The notes below the pieces were generated by a model that was not told the origin of the DNA, searched no databases, and saw only the letters and a program-made list of their open reading frames with translations. The translations under genes and the position numbers were made by a program. 64,000 nucleotides of DNA. Source: Aquila chrysaetos chrysaetos. Lineage: Eukaryota > Chordata > Aves > Accipitriformes > Accipitridae. Below, in pieces: positions 58,371 to 64,000 of this stretch. The DNA is taken from contig NC_044012.1 of assembly GCF_900496995.4 (NCBI RefSeq), forward strand, positions 23,970,759-24,034,758, in the 5' to 3' direction. Positions within the stretch are counted from its first letter, which is position 1, and each line of letters opens with the position of its first letter.

Positions 58371-60349
58371 CACAATTGAGATGTTTTCCCTGCAGTCAGA
58401 CCCAGCACAGTACAGATGGCCCAACCCCAATGAGGGGGCGAAGAGGTTGTCCAGCTCAGTGCCACCCAGACCCTGGCCATGGGGGACGCTCAGGATCTGG
58501 AGGTAAAAGTGGGGAGGAAAGAGGTAGCAGTGGCAAACTGGGGATCCACTGCTGTGCATGCAACAAATGCCTGGCTCCAGGACTGGTCTTGGGGCTGTGA
58601 CAGCCCACGCCAAAGCGATTCAGTCACTTGGACTGCTGTCCAGTCCAATGAGGCTGCACAGTCCCTGCACCACTGCGCTTCTCTCTGGCAACTCTTACAG
58701 CTTCCGCCTGCTCATTCACTCCAGTGCTAATGATAATGGCCTTGCAAGCATCACCCCATCTTTGCAGAGCTTTTAAAAATTTGGCATGGGAATATGCAAC
58801 ACAGAAGAAACATGCAGGACAACTGGAGAGAGGCAGGTTACACTGGCAGAGCTCCTTAATTATCTGGCTGCTATCTTGTCAACACTGGATTGGTGTAGCA
58901 CCTGTGTTCAGAAGCCAGAGGAGTGTGAAGAGAAGCACTTTTTCCCCAGGGCTCTGTCCAGCCCAATCTTCAGCAACCACAGACCTGAGCATCAAACCCA
59001 GAGTCAAGTTTCAAAAGCTCTGCCATTTTGGGGGTGAAGAGAGATTTGTTTTCATCACTGTTTGGACAGCCTTATTCTCAGCACTGGCTGCTGCAAGACC
59101 AACAGCATTTACCTTTCTTCTTGACTCTTGGCATCTGCGGGCATCGTTCCCAGCCAGGGGAAGGTAGAGAGGCAAAAAGTCTCTGTGCACTCCAGGCAAG
59201 CTGGGAAACCGTGATCTGAGCAAACCTGGTTAACTTGCAGCTACTGCAGGCAGCAGTGAGCTCTTTGCATGAGGAAGATTCCTAGGACTCTCCCTCCCAT
59301 TGCCTTCGGTGCACAGACCCCTGCTCGGGAATATCTGCCAGCCGACACCATCCTGCTCTGTTCTCACTTTCCTGAGCTGCAACGAGCTTTGTCCCCACAC
59401 AGTTTTCCACACATCTCCAGCTCATTGCACATGGGTTTGCAGCCCGCAGACAGACCTCAGCCAGGCCTGGCATTATTTTCAAGCTGAACCAGATTACACT
59501 AACGATTTGTCTTTCAGGAAACAGTACCAAATGCTTGAAGTACATTCACTATTTAATCTTCTGTCACTAATGAGCCAGAGCCACTAACTTTTACTGTGCT
59601 CTGTAATTCCTTCTCCTACAAGTAGTTCCATGGAACAGCTAAAGTTGCAATTCGATATGAGAACACTTAATTATCATTACTGATAGAGCATCATATGCTC
59701 CTAATTTGTGGAAATAACTTCAGAAACAAGCATCTTCTTCAGGGATGAAACAAATCTGCTATTCCAGCTTTTTCAACATGGTAAAGACAAACACGCTAGA
59801 ATACCTTAAAGTGCATTGTTTGAGTCACACTTCCTTTAATAACTTACACATTTTCAAATGGGGTCAATAATTTTGGTTGCCCACCTCCAGTGAAGTGGGG
59901 TATAAGTTTGCAACTGTTGTGCACAAGGGATCGACTTGCAGCAGGCAGTGGGAAGAGAGACAACTCTCTGGAAACCCACTCCAGTCTGTTGAAATTTGTG
60001 CCCCTTGTCAGAGGCCATTTGGAAATGCAGATCTGTGTGTCCAGACAAGCCCAGATAACATGCTCTCTTCTCTCAAACAGTCAGGCTCATTCCTGGTTTT
60101 AATCTGATAGGCAAGAAGGGGGTTCACAGCAACAGTGGAAGAAGCAGGCTAGAAGTGAACCGAGCACAATAGGGGTTCCCACAGAGACAAAATTCTAGTT
60201 TTGAAGCCACGGTGGCTCATGTGGATTAGTAACTGACTTGAAGAATTTAAAAAGAGCCATCTCTGGTCTGCCTATCACCATTTCCAACAGCAGACAGCAA
60301 AGGAAGACTGTAAGAACAGGGTTAGCATCCTTGGCATGCTTTCTCGTCC
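58371..60349. other. Noncoding, nothing recognised
   Basis: Overlapping frames up to 147 codons (58724-59167 +) lack recognisable motifs. No repeats recognised. Confidence 0.4.
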
Positions 60350-60545
60350 CCCAGTGACCTGTGGCTCAGGGATTTCCCAAGCCCGAGATGGTATCTTCAG
60401 GTTTAATGGCCCTTGATGCATTTTCCATCCATTAATTTGTCCAGCTGCTTTTTGAATCCACACAGACTGGTAGCATCCACAGTGTCCTCAACTAACCCCC
60501 ATGCTAAGTCAAGTATTTCCTTCTGGTTGTTTACAAAACCAGGAA
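60350..60545 (-). mobile_element. Ancient CR1/L3-like LINE 3' fragment, antisense
   Basis: The + strand has GGTTTAATGGCCCTTGATGC, TCCATTAATTTGTCCAGCTG, CTTTTTGAATCC, TAGCATCCACAGTGTCCTC and TATTTCCTTCTGGTTGTTTAC in order. This matches, from memory, the reverse complement of the conserved 3' region of L3/CR1-type elements common in turtles and crocodilians (sense: ATCAATGGCTATTA...AAGGAAGTACTTC). It is strongly diverged, so the insertion is old. Confidence 0.6.
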
Positions 60546-63500
60546 AACTTTAGAAAACAAATCTCCCATCTCTCCTTAGACGCCCTGGAGCAGGGCCACT
60601 CCACAGCTCTGGATTCCAGTTTGATAGCAAAAGGGATGCACAAGTGATGGAAGCCAGCCCCTGGCTAAGCAGAGGCAACGTGAAGAAATGCTGCTGCTTT
60701 AACAGCCAGAGAAATGCAAAGGGATTGCAGAAATACTCACCATTGCCTCTATCCTCAGCTTCAGTCCCCTGCTGCTACAGAGCTCCCTCAGAGGCAAGAT
60801 TGCCCGGGTCTCCAGCAATGCCGCTTATGCTGCACGTCCTGAGGTGTGCTGCCCTCTCGCACAGCTCATCCACTCATCTCCCTTCTCCGACCTACACAGA
60901 CTTCCCTATAGCCCACTACAGACTCACATGCATCCCTAGAGCTCTTGGCTTTGCTGCTGGCAATGGTCCAGGCTCCTCTTCTGGCCACACTAGGCCCCCA
61001 AGCCATTCAGGTCTCCAGTCATTTCGTCCCATAGCAAGGCACAGTCAGGACTGGCATGGCTCCGAGAGTCACTCCTCCTCCCATAAGAGGTTTGGCCGAG
61101 TCTGCAAGAGAGGGTGTAACACAGCAGAGGACAGCAGGACCCTGGGGTGAGAAGGATTCACCCCTTTCCCTGGTATTTCCTACCGCACACTGTGTCTTCC
61201 AGCTTTACAACCTCCCTGACTCTCTATTTATATCAAAGGAGTGTGCAGGCAGGGAGCAGCAAACAGACCTATTAGGGAGAACTAGGCTGCTATAAATAGT
61301 CCCATCAGTAATTAGCTGCAGAACTATTCGTTAAATAGGAAAGCATGTAAACAAGAACTGGAAACACTAGGGCTGAGGTAACCAAGCCGTCGTCCATGTC
61401 GCACAAGGCCATGAGCTCTGAGCGATTTTAGAGTACTGCCAGGGAGCAAGAACAAGCCTTGTGTCCCCGATGGATCCCAAGGGGAACACACAGCAAAAGC
61501 CAAGCAAGGAGGAACACTGCACAGAGCTTGAACACATATCTCTGGCTAGATGTCAGATTAGGTCCACTTTCACCACCACCTGCATCCATTTCCATGGGCT
61601 GGAGAGCCATCTTGCTTGTCAGTTTTTGATCCAATGCATTGTTTCCAGCTAAAAAGCCAGCTGCCCTGCTTGACCCAGGAGCCTCTGACTCTGGGGCCAT
61701 GCCTACAGCAGGCTGGTGGTTATAATTTGTGCCTGCAGAGGACAAAAGTCCTCCCCTGATTGATGAGTAGCAGGCAGTGATCCCTATAAGCTGCTGTGCT
61801 GTCCCGAGCAAGGAGGGGTATTTGAGCATGGTGTATCCTATGCTCGGCATTGCCAGACACGTCCCATGCCCTGCAGTAGTGCTGTCAGGATGGGACATGC
61901 AGGTCGTACAAGCTGGGACCAACAGTTCACTCCTTGCTTGGATGTGCCAGCCCATCTTTGTTCCTACAGTTGCTTTGCTCTCACACCTTGCTAGGTTGCC
62001 CCACAGCCAAAAACCATGCCTGCTCCCAGCCACAGAGTGTGGGACTGTCCACATCTGCTTCATCTGCTCAGCGCCAGGTTGTGGTCATCTCCTTTTAGAT
62101 ATCTCCAAAAAGGTGCCTACAACTGAGCAGGTGTCTCCAGTGAGGACAGTACAGACCCTGGGGAGTGATTTGCTCTCCAGCCCCAGTAAGTCCTAGGGGA
62201 GATCAGGTCTCATGTAGACATGTTTGCTATCCACACTTAACGCATTGCTGTCCACACACAAGGACTGAATCCATCCTGCAGCTTTCACAACAGCTGGGGA
62301 AGAGCAAGCTCCCCTCGTGCCTTCATTTCATCCTGAGGTGGTGTCTGAAAGAGAAGGATATGTCACACCTTAGCACAGCATGGGGAGGTAGGAGCAATTG
62401 GAAAAGTTTTAAGATTGCTCTGAAGCAATGACCTGCCTGGGAGCAGGAGCAGCCCCATAAGCCGTCACCCACCCCCAGCCTGTGTGTGCCAGCCCTAACC
62501 AGGCAGTACACAAGAGCCTGGCTGTGCCTGGGGCACTGTACTCGCTCTGCTGTGCTGCAGTAGATGTACACGTTTGCCTACCAGATTGGCAGCAGAACTG
62601 GGTTCCTGTGTGACTCAGACTCCTCTCTGGAAGGGATGTGGCCCCAATCCCACATAGGCCATATGGCCCCAACCCAAAGACCTCCTGGTGCTATTAGCAG
62701 TGTCCCTTTTGTCCTCCCCAGCCAGCTCAGCTGCACAGCCCTCCCACTTGTCCTTCCAACACGGGCACCAGCTCTGAGGCCATCAGGGCATAAATGACAG
62801 GGGAGAGACACATTTGTGTCTTGCTCTTTGTGGCCATTTCATTAGTGCAATTATGGTCCTCAAGGAAACCCAGGATGCACGCAACACTGCTCAGGCAAGC
62901 AGGTATGATTTGCTCCCTGAAGATGCATCAGGCAGGTGTGAAGCCCCAGCGGAGGCTCCCCGAGCCCTGGGTCTCTGCCAGCCCATCCACCATCCGGTGC
63001 CGCACTCTGGTTTCCATCCGCCTGTTCCAGCCACCCTCTGCCTGCGTGCTCCTGGTTCTGGCCCCTGTACTTGCACTGAGCAACAGATTGCTCTGCCCCC
63101 TTCCTTGCTGTTCCCTGGGAGCGCTGCAAGCATTGGCCTGGCCTGGTGGGGCCAGCTGACTGATTCACGCTGGCAGGCTCAGGGCTCTGCAAAGAGGGGC
63201 TCTGCAGGGGCTCCCCAGCAGACCCAGAGGTCTCCTCCATGAGAACCAGGAGGAAATTGCTCCCATCGTCCCGCAGGAACGTCACTTGAGTCAAGAATCA
63301 TTGAGGGAGGATGAAAATGCATGTGTTCAGGCAGGACCTGCCACCACAGCTTCTGTTAAGGCTTTAATTTCCCAGAGCTTTTCCAGAAGCTACTTAGCAG
63401 AGCAAGTGAAGGAACATCAGCCCAGCTAAGTAGTTTGCATGCCGGCTGGCTGAGCGTGGGGAGAGCTAACCTGGGCCAAACATCTGCAGGACATCGTGCC

Positions 63501-64000
63501 AGGCTGCTCCACACCCTGTGGGGACCCCTGGAGGGGAAGAGAGAGATGGAAGCTGCGGCTGGAGGAGAGCAGGCCCCTCACTGGCACTGTTTGATAGCAC
63601 AAAGACTTTGGTGGAAGAGGACCTCACAGGGACATGCAACCAGATGCAGGCTGATTGCCTGCTGGGGTAAAGTAGCAGCACAGTTAAGGACACCAAGAGA
63701 AAGCCATGCTGTACTTCTTCCCCAGTAAACGGTCAGCAAACTTGTGTAGGACTAAAAAAATTCCCTATGTTAAGCAGCCTGACCTGACTGCAGCCTGTGG
63801 ACCACTGTTGGCTACGGCAAAGGGCTCAGCCTCAACGTCTGGATAAAAAGCCAAAAATATCCCACATGTGATACCCAGACTTTCAAAAACAGCAGGTGTC
63901 TCCTTTGTCTGCAGGAGTCTGCAGCCCAGAAGGCTTGAAAGAGCCCCCGTGCCTTGCACTGGAGCCATCAACGTGCTTTCTAATGGCTTGCGCAGCTTGT
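60546..64000. other. Noncoding, nothing recognised
   Basis: About 3.5 kb to the right edge. Long overlapping frames (211 codons, 61428-62063 -; 168 codons, 60644-61150 +; 144 and 142 codons around 62.8-63.3 kb) have low-complexity or random-looking peptides and no domain. The 211-codon frame has a short hydrophobic stretch (LCAVFLLAWLLLCVPLG) near its C-terminus but no homology I can name. Confidence 0.35.

Noticed and set aside
61428..62063. 211-codon minus frame with a hydrophobic C-terminal stretch
   Set aside because: No homology recognised, surrounding frames equally open, no splice or promoter context.

Overview
This window reads as nuclear DNA of a bird, probably a neoavian species. 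It carries several CR1-type LINE fragments and avian endogenous-retrovirus LTRs that start TGTCCTGG or TGTACTGG. It also has relics resembling older amniote repeats (an L3/CR1-like piece and two MIR-like pieces), isolated CpG-rich patches, and no bacterial-style gene packing. Nearly all open frames are short and lack codon continuity or splice context, so the window is mostly intergenic or intronic. I found no complete protein-coding host gene.

Layout. 1-510 is an antisense CR1 ORF2 fragment. At 511 a provirus begins on the + strand: 5' LTR (511-1093), lysine-tRNA-type primer binding site (1102-1119), then decayed gag, protease, reverse transcriptase and RNase H (to about 3780). Integrase, a recognisable env and the 3' LTR are absent. 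The internal sequence runs into two tandem arrays: about 2.7 copies of a ~178-bp unit (3906-4387), then about 18 copies of a 60/61-bp unit (4399-5497). The second array is bounded by an 11-bp direct repeat.

5.5-23 kb holds an intact tRNA-Arg(UCU) gene on the minus strand (9112-9185, with a T9 terminator), an unclassified LTR-like element near 10.0-10.5 kb, a CpG island at 15.4-16.1 kb that may be a host promoter and first exon, and two CR1 3'-end fragments. At 23.0-24.1 kb a CpG-rich block on the minus strand leads into a CR1 ORF1 relic. 28.8-30.0 kb contains two LTR pieces from different families in opposite orientations; one carries an uninterrupted 253-codon frame.

30-64 kb is mostly unrecognised noncoding sequence. 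Landmarks are a possible minus-strand exon with a canonical donor (39.5 kb), a CR1 3' end (44.4 kb), MIR-like pieces (47.4 and 56.8 kb), a pair of unclassified dispersed repeats (47.2 and 58.2 kb), a complete solo LTR with 5-bp target duplication (50523-51087), and an old CR1/L3-like relic (60.4 kb).

The clearest functional gene is the tRNA. The most unusual structures are a 26-bp segment inverted between two copies of the same LTR family, and the 60/61-bp array that stays largely open on both strands. I did not find evidence of a new multi-gene system.
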